DNA of 64,000 nt, taken from the NCBI GenBank assembly GCA_017557665.1, contig JAFYYI010000065.1, forward strand, positions 140,036-204,035, written 5' to 3'. The notes below the pieces were generated by a model. The model was not told where the DNA came from. It did not search any database and worked only from the letters and a program-made list of their open reading frames with translations. Positions 16,158 through 23,653 of this stretch are shown piece by piece (within the stretch, counting starts at the first letter, position 1; each line of letters opens with the position of its first letter). Source of the DNA: Muribaculaceae bacterium. Lineage in GTDB: Bacteria > Bacteroidota > Bacteroidia > Bacteroidales > Muribaculaceae. The position numbers and the translations under genes are program-made.

Positions 16158-16832
16158 ATGAGGATGAAACTATTACACATTATGAAAGCAGTTGCGGCCA
16201 TTGTCCTGCTTTCTTGCATCAGTCACAGCGCCCAAGCCGTGGGACTCTCGCAGCAAGGGACTTCGGTAACCGACATTGTGCCCGACGGCTGGTCCCATCA
16301 AGAGGCACAGGGCGACTTGAACAAGGACGGCATCACGGACCTCGTTGTGATGGCAACCCCCGACTACAAGGAAAACCTGAAGATACGCGACGACGGCTAT
16401 GTCTATAACTTCAATCAGCCCGTCCTCGCCATCTATTTCGGCAATGGCCAAGGCCAGTTCCAACTATGGAAACAGTATGACAACGTCATTCCGGCCGATG
16501 ATAATGAATTTTGCCGTCATGATATCGTCCTGACAATCACCGAACGCAACACACTGCGCATCGCTACAGAAGTGTGGTGCTCGGCTGGCTCTTATGGCAC
16601 GTCGACCGACACTTACACCTTCCGCTATCAAAATGGCGACTTCTACCTCATCGGCATGGATCACGAGGAGACACAACGCAACACGGGAGAGTGTGTCACC
16701 ACCAGCGAAAACTACTTGACCTGGAAACGCCAGGTGTTGACGTCAAACTTCACCAACACGAAACCGCCCAAAGAAAAATGGAGCAAACTGCCCAAAAAGC
16801 CCCTCGAACTTCTCGGCGACAGAGAGCTTTAG
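16158..16832 (+). CDS. Secreted FG-GAP/VCBS-like protein of unknown function
   Basis: Exported protein of 224 residues. The signal peptide runs to about 'SHSAQA' (residue 27). Residues 45-75 read 'HQEAQGDLNKDGITDLVVMA', an FG-GAP/VCBS-type calcium-binding blade with a D-x-N-x-D-G-x-x-D loop, followed by a strand-rich region like the second half of the same blade family ('PVLAIYFGNGQGQFQLWKQY'). Only one blade is plain, so it is not a full beta-propeller. The C terminus has a basic Pro/Lys-rich tail. No catalytic motif is visible. Lies 38 bases after the LytTR gene, and may be its target or simply a neighbour. Confidence 0.65.
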   Translation: MRMKLLHIMKAVAAIVLLSCISHSAQAVGLSQQGTSVTDIVPDGWSHQEAQGDLNKDGITDLVVMATPDYKENLKIRDDGYVYNFNQPVLAIYFGNGQGQFQLWKQYDNVIPADDNEFCRHDIVLTITERNTLRIATEVWCSAGSYGTSTDTYTFRYQNGDFYLIGMDHEETQRNTGECVTTSENYLTWKRQVLTSNFTNTKPPKEKWSKLPKKPLELLGDREL

Positions 16833-16891
16833 CGGTACCGGCGGTATGATGTCATTAAAACTGTTTGTTCTTCAATTTAACGGTAATAGCT

Positions 16892-17662
16892 ATGAAAAGC
16901 TTCATATTTGTATTGATGTGTATGGTAGCCCTTTGTGGCCAGGCCCAAAAAAGTTACCCCAAAGAAGTGCTGACACCTGTTGAGGGCGAAATCACGAAAG
17001 TGAAATTCAAGGGTGCTGCACCCGGTATCTGTGACTTCATCACGACACTGAACAACAAGGAGGAAGGGATGTTCATGGATAGCGGGAATTTAATCGATTC
17101 CTGGAATCATTATCTGAACAATGAACAGCAAGAGCCAGGTGTTGAAATCATTGTTGACAAGAAAAACGGGTATGTGTGTCAAACTTTCTATACTTCTTAT
17201 GAAGTAAAAGGCGAGACCTTCGAGGGAAAATCCACCAGCGAGATGTGCTATTGGAACTGTGCCGACGGCAAGCACAAACTGTTTGCACTATCCAACAGCA
17301 GCATGACGAATGGCCATTATTCTGAAGGACAGTGCGATGGCTTGTTATTCTATCTCTATGATAATGCGAAGCACATCATATGGTATGTTCCAAATTATCA
17401 ATTCGGTGTTGATGTGGATCCCGGAACCGATGAACATTATGAATATGATGCTCAGACCCAACTAGCCCACGTCAAGGACCGTGAGACCGGCGAACCGTTG
17501 ACGTTGAATCGTGAGGAGTTTTATCGTTGGATTGACGAGAGACCTGCCGTCGTCTACCGCTTGCCCAGGAAGGGCAAAAACATCATCGCCGAAATTCACT
17601 ATGCCAACCGGACCGATACGGTGGAACTTGTCTGGGACGGCATGCATTTCAACAGGAAATGA
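16892..17662 (+). CDS. Secreted protein of unknown function
   Basis: I do not recognise this family. The 256-residue product has a clear signal peptide ('MKSFIFVLMCMVALCGQAQ'), then a strand-rich globular region with many aromatic residues. It has no membrane segment after the leader, no repeats and no obvious enzyme motif. ATG 16892 is chosen because the leader begins there; the frame from TTG 16865 adds nine residues without reason. It follows the FG-GAP-like gene by 59 bases on the same strand and may be co-transcribed. A periplasmic or surface role is inferred from the leader only. Confidence 0.6.
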   Translation: MKSFIFVLMCMVALCGQAQKSYPKEVLTPVEGEITKVKFKGAAPGICDFITTLNNKEEGMFMDSGNLIDSWNHYLNNEQQEPGVEIIVDKKNGYVCQTFYTSYEVKGETFEGKSTSEMCYWNCADGKHKLFALSNSSMTNGHYSEGQCDGLLFYLYDNAKHIIWYVPNYQFGVDVDPGTDEHYEYDAQTQLAHVKDRETGEPLTLNREEFYRWIDERPAVVYRLPRKGKNIIAEIHYANRTDTVELVWDGMHFNRK

Positions 17663-17690
17663 CCCGCTCGGCAAGACACGGCATCACCCT

Positions 17691-18665
17691 TTATTGACCT
17701 AAGATTTTCCGGGTCTGGACTGAGCCGTCGCTCAGGTGCGTGACACTGATATAGATGCCACCTGAAGCCTGGCTCCGGTCCATACTCATCCCTGTCATCG
17801 TGTAACAGTCGGTTGCATCGACAGTGATGCCATCAGCCATGGGTTGCTCCAGGCCGTCACTTTCCCAATCGATATCTTCCAATTCGGGCATCTCATAGGG
17901 TTTGAGCGAGTTACAGGTCATCATAGATACTCCCATCTTGCCATATTTCAGGTAGTTATCCTTAGTATCCACAGTCCACATGGCAACGTGGAGACCCATA
18001 TCATGGAATTTCTTCACGGTGTTCCCGTCAAAGTTGCCGATGGAGATGCTGGGGTTGAGACCGTACTGCTTGCACCACTCCTCGTTACCCTCCCAATTGG
18101 CGTTGCACAGCCACTGGCGCGTGAACTGCGGATAATGCTCGGCAATATACTCCTGCGACTTTTTCATCGACGTGAGAAAAATGACCTTATCGGTCAAGCC
18201 TTGGTCAATGACCAGATGGGCCAGGCCGTCGAAGTTGCTCATGTCGTTGTTGTTGATGCCTGTGGTCCACTTGAGTTCAATCACGGGGAAGACGCCCTTC
18301 TCAACACAGATGGCCAGGTACTCGGCCACGGTGCAGATGTGGCCCGTATAGGTTACACCGCCACGCGTCTGGGTGTATTGCTCGGCACGCAGTTCAGCCA
18401 GGGTGGCATCGGCTACCGTGAGGTTGCCGCCCAAGCGGTTAGTGGTCTCGTCGTGGCTGATGACGTAAAAGCCGTCCTTGGTGACACGCACGTCACACTC
18501 CAGACCGTCATAGCCATAAACGTCAACGCCGTTGCGGTAGGCCTCGGCGGTGTTCTCAACACCGATGTTGCAGCCACGATGGCCCACAAACAGCGGTTTC
18601 CAAGCCCAAGCATCAGCAGCCAGGACCAACAGGAACAGAATGGTAAAAAGTTGTCTCATCGTCAT
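17691..18665 (-). CDS. Glycerophosphodiester phosphodiesterase family protein, with a possible type IX sorting tail
   Basis: Exported GDPD of about 324 residues. After the leader ('MRQLFTILFLLVLAADAWA') the TIM barrel starts with 'PLFVGHRGCNIGVENTAEAY' (His-Arg of the active site), then 'GYDGLECDVRVTKDGFYVISHD' holding the metal-binding Glu and Asp and the second His. It should hydrolyse glycerophosphodiesters to glycerol-3-phosphate and an alcohol. The last 45 residues ('DCYTMTGMSM' ... 'GGIYISVTH' ... 'VQTRKIL') look like the C-terminal sorting domain of type IX secretion cargo, though shorter and less regular. The promoter at 18687 means the start is 18665 or 18659, not 18716. Confidence 0.82.
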   Translation of the reverse strand: MTMRQLFTILFLLVLAADAWAWKPLFVGHRGCNIGVENTAEAYRNGVDVYGYDGLECDVRVTKDGFYVISHDETTNRLGGNLTVADATLAELRAEQYTQTRGGVTYTGHICTVAEYLAICVEKGVFPVIELKWTTGINNNDMSNFDGLAHLVIDQGLTDKVIFLTSMKKSQEYIAEHYPQFTRQWLCNANWEGNEEWCKQYGLNPSISIGNFDGNTVKKFHDMGLHVAMWTVDTKDNYLKYGKMGVSMMTCNSLKPYEMPELEDIDWESDGLEQPMADGITVDATDCYTMTGMSMDRSQASGGIYISVTHLSDGSVQTRKILGQ

Positions 18666-18686
18666 TATACTTGAATCTGTGTGGGG

Positions 18687-18716
18687 CAAATATACATCAA
18701 TTTTCCTGAATTTCAA
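18687..18716 (-). promoter_or_regulatory. Promoter for the GDPD gene
   Basis: On the minus strand TTG (18714-18716), a 19-base spacer and TATATTTG (18687-18694), a full consensus match. It lies immediately after the stop of the esterase gene (18718). Confidence 0.75.
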
Positions 18717-18717
18717 C

Positions 18718-19590
18718 CTATTTCACGACATAGCGTGAAAAGAATTGCCAAATTTCCTCACCCGTGTCGATGTCATCGGTGAACCACGAGTGAACACCGC
18801 CCTCGACTTCGTAGAGCCACACGTCGCAATGTGTGGAGGGGCTTGAGTAACAGTGCTTGATGACGGGATGGCCCTCGTCACCTTTCAGGCTCTCGACACG
18901 CTCGGTCTCCTCACTGGTGCAACGGTTCTTGGCCACCCAGTAACCCACGGCAAGCGGCACGGGCAGGTAGGCACCCCAGCCGCCCTGGTTCCCCATATCG
19001 CCGGTCCACTCCGACACACGGTCCTCGGTGCCATGGATTTCCATCAGGGGGATGGGTCGCTTGGCCTCCATCTGCTCATAGGTCCAAGCCATCGTCAGGC
19101 CAGCGATGGGAGCCACCGCCCTGAAGGTGTATTGCTCGCTGTAGGCCATCAGGTAGCACATCTCACCCCCGTTGGACATTCCCGTCAAGAAGGTGTTCAG
19201 GGTGCTCAGGCGGTAGCGTTTCTGGACATGACGGGCGATGCTGCACAGCGCCTTCACATCGTCCACTTTCCAACCCTGCTGGAAAGCATAACCCACATTC
19301 CAGCTGGGTTCTCCCTGCGGGTCCTTCAACCCCTGAGGGATGCACACCGCAAAACCATGCCTGTCGGCAGGCCCGATCATGATGTTCTCACGCCTGATGC
19401 CGGCCCCGTAGCCGTGCAAGACAAACACCAGCGGCGCGTCGGCCTGCAAGCCGTCGGGCAGGTACATCACGAACTGCCGCATGTGCCCGTCCACCTTCAC
19501 CGAGTCCTCGACATAGGCGCCGGCACTGCAAGGCAGGGCAGCCAGCAGCAATGCCAGAGACGTCAATGTATAATTAAGAATATGTTTCAT
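18718..19590 (-). CDS. Secreted alpha/beta-hydrolase esterase, feruloyl-esterase/PHB-depolymerase (LpqC-like) type
   Basis: Exported esterase of 290 residues. The leader runs to about 'PCSAGA'. The fold follows the LpqC/CE1 pattern: oxyanion strand 'PLVFVLHGYGAG', nucleophile elbow 'LTGMSNGGEMCYLMA' (Gly-x-Ser-x-Gly), an Asp-bearing loop 'EIHGTEDRV' and the catalytic His near the end in 'GGVHSWF'. Relatives cleave ferulate or acetate esters from plant cell-wall sugars, or short polyesters. The start overlaps the stop of the uracil-permease gene by four bases, so it is co-transcribed with a permease with which it has no obvious metabolic link. Confidence 0.78.
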   Translation of the reverse strand: MKHILNYTLTSLALLLAALPCSAGAYVEDSVKVDGHMRQFVMYLPDGLQADAPLVFVLHGYGAGIRRENIMIGPADRHGFAVCIPQGLKDPQGEPSWNVGYAFQQGWKVDDVKALCSIARHVQKRYRLSTLNTFLTGMSNGGEMCYLMAYSEQYTFRAVAPIAGLTMAWTYEQMEAKRPIPLMEIHGTEDRVSEWTGDMGNQGGWGAYLPVPLAVGYWVAKNRCTSEETERVESLKGDEGHPVIKHCYSSPSTHCDVWLYEVEGGVHSWFTDDIDTGEEIWQFFSRYVVK

Positions 19591-20801
19591 GCCTTTTTGT
19601 TTTGCGGAATCACGAGATTGAGGATGACGCCGGCAACTGCGGCAAGACCGATGCCACCCAACGAGAATGAGCCCATCGGGATGATGGCACCGCCGATGCC
19701 CAGCGTTAATGTCACGCTCACGATGATGATGCAGCGTGTCTGGTTCAGGTCCACCTTGCTGCGCATGAGGTTCTGGATACCCACCGAGGCAATGGAGCCG
19801 AACAACAGCAACATGATGCCGCCCAACACAGCGCTGGGGATGCTCTGCAACAGGGCGCTCAATTTGCCGATGACCGAGAAGACGATGGCCGTTGCTGCCG
19901 CAATGCGGATGACCACGGGAGCGGTGATGCGTGTAATCTGCATGGCACCAGTCACTTCACTGTAGGTGGTTACGGGAGGACCGCCAAAAAGGGAGGCCAC
20001 CAGGCAAGCCAGTCCGTCGCCCAGCATTGTGCGATGCAGACCAGGGTCCTTGACAAAGTCTTTATTGGCCACGGCTCCGACTACATACACGTCGCCGATA
20101 TGTTCAATCACGGGCGCGATGGCCACAGGTATCATGAACAGGAACGGTTCCCAGGCGAACTGCGGCAACTGGAAGTGGGTGATGCTCTGCGGCAGGGCAA
20201 ACCACGGGGCATTGCCCACTGCCGAAAAGTCCACCAAGCCCATCAGCCAAGCTGCAATATACCCAACAATGATACCACACACGACCGGCACCAACTTGAG
20301 GAGACCCTTGCCTAGAATCAGCACGATGATGGCCGTCAAGAGCGAGATGAAGGCCAACAGCCAGTTTTCCTGAGCCATATTGACGGCGGCAGGTGCCAGC
20401 GAGAGGCCGATGCAGATGATGACAGGTCCGATGACAACGGGCGGGAAAAGCCGCTCGAGCAGGCGACGACCCTGCCATTTAATCAGCGCCGACATGATGA
20501 AATAGACCAATGCAACACCCGCAATGCCGGCTATCGTGCCAGGCATGCCCCACTGCTTGGAGGCCGAAATAATGGGCGCGATAAAGGCAAAACTGGAGCC
20601 TAAAAAAATGGGCACCTTACCTTTGGTGACCATGTGAAAAATAAAAGTGCCGAGGCCGGCGGTGAATAATGCGGTGGCCGGGTCAAGTCCCACAAGCAAC
20701 GGGACGAGGACTGTAGAGCCGAAGGCAACGAAAAGGAATTGAATGCCCACAATCGTCTTGCGGGTGGTGGATAGATTAGCGGTTTCCATTGTTTTACTCA
20801 T
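19587..20801 (-). CDS. Uracil/xanthine permease, NCS2 family (UraA-like)
   Basis: Inner-membrane nucleobase transporter of 404 residues with about 14 hydrophobic segments. It starts with 'VGIQFLFVAFGSTVLVPLLVG' as in UraA, has 'PIFLGSSFAFIAPI' (the segment whose residues line the base site), 'VVIGPVIICIGLSL' and the NCS2 signature around 'VAIAPVIEHIGDVYVVG' with the conserved Glu that hydrogen-bonds the base, then 'GGPPVTTYSEVTGAMQ'. The Glu-His-Ile-Gly-Asp form favours uracil over xanthine or urate. It moves uracil with protons. A well-formed promoter sits at 20832. Confidence 0.88.
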   Translation of the reverse strand: MSKTMETANLSTTRKTIVGIQFLFVAFGSTVLVPLLVGLDPATALFTAGLGTFIFHMVTKGKVPIFLGSSFAFIAPIISASKQWGMPGTIAGIAGVALVYFIMSALIKWQGRRLLERLFPPVVIGPVIICIGLSLAPAAVNMAQENWLLAFISLLTAIIVLILGKGLLKLVPVVCGIIVGYIAAWLMGLVDFSAVGNAPWFALPQSITHFQLPQFAWEPFLFMIPVAIAPVIEHIGDVYVVGAVANKDFVKDPGLHRTMLGDGLACLVASLFGGPPVTTYSEVTGAMQITRITAPVVIRIAAATAIVFSVIGKLSALLQSIPSAVLGGIMLLLFGSIASVGIQNLMRSKVDLNQTRCIIIVSVTLTLGIGGAIIPMGSFSLGGIGLAAVAGVILNLVIPQNKKA

Positions 20802-20831
20802 TACGAGTGTAGTGTTTTCTTAAATCGGTTA

Positions 20832-20862
20832 CAAAGGTAGTGCATATTGAGAGGAGCACCAA
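20832..20862 (-). promoter_or_regulatory. Promoter for the permease-esterase operon
   Basis: TTG (20860-20862), a 20-base spacer and TACCTTTG (20832-20839) on the minus strand, with a start site about 25 bases before the ATG at 20801. The rest of the gap up to 20979 holds nothing else I can name. Confidence 0.65.
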
Positions 20863-20979
20863 AAATAGTAACCGTTTTTTTTTACATTTCAGAGTGGCAG
20901 CCTATCCCAAAAACATCCCCTTGCCACATCATTGTCAGAGTGGCAAGGGGACGCTATTTCAGTTAACAACAGCGGTAGC

Positions 20980-21771
20980 CTACTTGCGGTAGTAAAGGAC
21001 ACCATTGTAATAGATGGCACCTTCATCGATAATCCACGCGACCACTTCAGGCAGGGGCATTTCAGCAACTTCCATGTCGACGAGAAGATTGCCCTGCGCG
21101 TCATAGGCTGCACCTTTTTCCATATACCATTCATAAGGAGGGCAGCAGTCTGCCGTCACTGCTGGAGACAAACGGCCATCTTTTTCCTCATACAAGCTGA
21201 CAAAGCCGTCCTTCTCAGGCAACTGGTAATACCTGTAATAGGTCATCTTATCGTACTCGCTGGAATAACTAGCCATCATCACTAAGCAATTCTTCAACTG
21301 CTCTGGAGTAAAATGATCGGCATCCGGTTCTGGATAAGTGTGGCCATTGCTATTGCTGCGGAAAATGCGCAGACTGTCACCATTCTTTGCCTCAAAGGTC
21401 GCTCCCTTCTCGACGTCGGCGACAGGAAGCCATGCAGGTTTGAAGGTTTTGATTGTCACGCTTGACTTGGGGTATTTCCGAATAACCGCTTCCTCATCAT
21501 CATATTCAGGCTCCCATGTGAACACAAATTCATCCCCATTCTCCTCAATCTTGGGAGCGAAAACATCACTCTTGTCAGCGATGAAATCGCCCGCTTTGAG
21601 AGCGCCATAAGGTCCCTCAAGGTCGGTAGCCGCATAGTAGGCAGTGATGGTTCCAATAGGCGGCAGGTCGGGTTGCTTGGTCTGCTCATCTTGTTGACTG
21701 CCAGCCTGCTTGCCTGTACAAGACATGACTACAAGGGCTATCAATAATAAAATAAATGATCTGATTTTCAT
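20980..21771 (-). CDS. Lipoprotein of unknown function
   Basis: Lipoprotein of 263 residues: leader 'MKIRSFILLLIALVVMSC', with Cys18 as lipid attachment site, then a Gln/Lys-rich linker. The body has a repeated type of strand-turn-strand with many acidic and aromatic residues ('YYAATDLEGPYGALKAGDFI', 'FVFTWEPEYDDEEAV') and a C-terminal half with 'PPYEWYMEKGAAYDAQGNLL'. I recognise no family; it might be a conserved Bacteroidales surface or periplasmic protein. It follows another lipoprotein gene after 24 bases, so the two are probably one transcript and may work together. Confidence 0.65.
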   Translation of the reverse strand: MKIRSFILLLIALVVMSCTGKQAGSQQDEQTKQPDLPPIGTITAYYAATDLEGPYGALKAGDFIADKSDVFAPKIEENGDEFVFTWEPEYDDEEAVIRKYPKSSVTIKTFKPAWLPVADVEKGATFEAKNGDSLRIFRSNSNGHTYPEPDADHFTPEQLKNCLVMMASYSSEYDKMTYYRYYQLPEKDGFVSLYEEKDGRLSPAVTADCCPPYEWYMEKGAAYDAQGNLLVDMEVAEMPLPEVVAWIIDEGAIYYNGVLYYRK

Positions 21772-21795
21772 ATCTAAAAAAAAATCTGATTAATA

Positions 21796-22617
21796 TTATT
21801 TCTTCTTGCTCTCCAGGTACTGGTCATACTCCTTACCCGTGGGGACATACTCCTTGGGCTTTGCCATCCAGACAATTTTGAAGCTGTTCTCATCTGGATA
21901 ATCTCTTTGCCCCCAATCAATATTATATTTGACTATTCCGTTGGCCGGAACATCCTTGCCTTTCTCTTCCACTCTATCACTATAAGGCTCTTGCATCTGA
22001 GGCACATGCTCCATCCTATAACTTAACCGGTAGTCACTTCCAGACACCGCTTCATTGCTGGTGTTGGTGACCGTAACACTGCCCTGTCCTATTTCATAAC
22101 CAACGTTAATATTTTTGGTAATCACATATTTTCCCACCTTAAGCGGATTGGGCACTTCCTCAAAGGAGGTCTTCATTTTCTCGAAGTACGCAAGGAATTC
22201 TCCATCCGCCATGCGACGCGCATTCTCCAAGTCGGGCAACGAGTCCACATACTGGCCTCTCGCCTTTGCCGTCTCTTTTTCAGCCTTGTCATAGGTGAAC
22301 AGGCCGTGGCTCTTTACAACTGTCATCTTACCGTCGGCATCACACTGCACCTCAAGGGTGGCATCGCCTAACTTCACCAGATACATATTCTCCTTATCAG
22401 GAATCTGGTCAACGCTGACGCTGTCGCTCACAGGAGCCAACGTAATCTCCAGACTATCCATGCCTTGATACACCGCCGCTAAACTGTCGGGCTGATTGTC
22501 ACGCGCATACTGCGACACCTTCTTGGCAAACTCAGCAACTCCCGCCTTGCGGTCATTGCAGGCCGTCGTCAACAACAACAGCCCCGCCATCAAAACAAAT
22601 AAACTCTTTTTCATCAT
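21796..22617 (-). CDS. Lipoprotein of unknown function, first gene of a two-lipoprotein unit
   Basis: Lipoprotein of 273 residues. The leader 'MMKKSLFVLMAGLLLLTTAC' ends in a proper lipobox with Cys20. The N-terminal part ('EFAKKVSQYARDNQPDSLAAVY') is helical and reminiscent of small periplasmic helical domains; after it come a beta-rich middle and, from about residue 165, a domain like an immunoglobulin-type fold ('KNINVGYEIGQGSVTVTNTS', 'GSDYRLSYRMEHVP') that could mediate binding. No enzyme motif. The next gene is another lipoprotein, 24 bases on. The function is unknown. Confidence 0.65.
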   Translation of the reverse strand: MMKKSLFVLMAGLLLLTTACNDRKAGVAEFAKKVSQYARDNQPDSLAAVYQGMDSLEITLAPVSDSVSVDQIPDKENMYLVKLGDATLEVQCDADGKMTVVKSHGLFTYDKAEKETAKARGQYVDSLPDLENARRMADGEFLAYFEKMKTSFEEVPNPLKVGKYVITKNINVGYEIGQGSVTVTNTSNEAVSGSDYRLSYRMEHVPQMQEPYSDRVEEKGKDVPANGIVKYNIDWGQRDYPDENSFKIVWMAKPKEYVPTGKEYDQYLESKKK

Positions 22618-22723
22618 TTTGCTTCAATACAAAAAAACGTCTTAAGGTTTAAATCGCTAATCTAATGTAGTTGCAAAAATAATGGTTTAGAACCATTTAT
22701 CCAAAATATTCTTAGTATTTTTC

Positions 22724-22753
22724 TTGCTTTACATCTGTATTTCGCTATCTTTG
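22724..22753 (+). promoter_or_regulatory. Promoter for the AlkD-like gene, giving a nearly leaderless message
   Basis: TTG (22724-22726), a 19-base spacer and TATCTTTG (22746-22753). The ATG at 22761 begins seven bases after the box, where transcription should itself start. Confidence 0.7.
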
Positions 22754-22760
22754 TGGCATC

Positions 22761-23513
22761 ATGACAGCAAGAGAGATTATCGGGTATATGGAGTCGTTGC
22801 AGAATGAGAAGCAGCGGCAGGTGCTCATGCGCTTCTTCAAGACGGGACCGGGTGAGTATGGCGAGGGAGACGAGTTCCTGGGACTGAAAGTGCCCCAGAC
22901 ACGCCAAATCGTGAAATTGTCGGCTGGCGACACACCACTCGAGGAGATACCCGAACTGCTGATGTCACACTGGCACGAAGTGCGGCTGTGCGGCTTTCTC
23001 ATCCTGGTGGCACAGTTCGAAAAGTTGGCAAAAAAGCGACTTGAGAACGATGAGGCTGCCATCAACGGACGTGACGAAATCATGAGGATGTACCTGCAAT
23101 ATGCCGGGCAGGCCAACAACTGGGACCTGGTAGACCTGTCGGCGCCCAAACTTCTCGGCCACTGGCTCCTGCTACCCACCCACCTTGGCGACAAGCGGCA
23201 GATTATGGATGCGCTGGCAGGCAGCGACTGCCTGTGGCTGCAGCGCATGAGCATGGTGAGCACCTGGAAAACCACCCAGGCTGGCGACCCGTCGTGGTGT
23301 CTGCGCTATGCCGAGTGGCACCTGCATCACCCGCATGACCTGATGCACAAGGCCGTGGGGTGGATGTTGCGCGAGGTGGGCAAGCGATGCAGCATGGACC
23401 TGCTGTGCCAGTTCCTGGAACAACATGCCCACGAGATGCCACGCACCGCCCTGCGCTACGCCATCGAGCAGATGACCGACGACGAGCGCAAATACTACCT
23501 CAACCTGCACTAA
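22761..23513 (+). CDS. DNA alkylation repair protein, AlkD-like HEAT-repeat type
   Basis: HEAT-repeat protein of 250 residues, similar in length to AlkD. It starts with 'QRQVLMRFFKTGPGEYGEGD' and 'LGLKVPQTRQIVKL', the common beginning of the family, followed by helices 'WHEVRLCGFLILVAQFEK', 'NNWDLVDLSAPKLLGHWLL' (the Trp-Asp pair used in AlkD to stack against the damaged base) and 'RMSMVSTWKT'. AlkD excises 3-methyladenine and 7-methylguanine as free bases without base flipping. It is a lone gene facing the large flavoprotein gene. An early start at ATG 22761 fits both the family and the promoter. Confidence 0.85.
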   Translation: MTAREIIGYMESLQNEKQRQVLMRFFKTGPGEYGEGDEFLGLKVPQTRQIVKLSAGDTPLEEIPELLMSHWHEVRLCGFLILVAQFEKLAKKRLENDEAAINGRDEIMRMYLQYAGQANNWDLVDLSAPKLLGHWLLLPTHLGDKRQIMDALAGSDCLWLQRMSMVSTWKTTQAGDPSWCLRYAEWHLHHPHDLMHKAVGWMLREVGKRCSMDLLCQFLEQHAHEMPRTALRYAIEQMTDDERKYYLNLH

Positions 23514-23540
23514 ACCCAAAAACTACACCTGATTTATCTT

Positions 23541-23653
23541 ATCAAACAACATGAACCACACATAACAACCTTAACAACAAATTATTAAATAAAAAAAACG
23601 TTGTTATTGTTGTTTATAGTTGTTACTATTGTTTGAATCACACGTTGTTTGAT
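23541..23653. terminator. Nested inverted repeats between convergent genes, probable two-way terminator
   Basis: ATCAAACAAC (23541-23550) is the exact reverse complement of 23644-23653, and AACAACCTTAACAACAA (23564-23580) pairs imperfectly with 23607-23624 across an A-rich loop. The right arm runs into the last codons of the flavoprotein gene. Position between two convergent genes makes a shared terminator likely. Confidence 0.5.
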
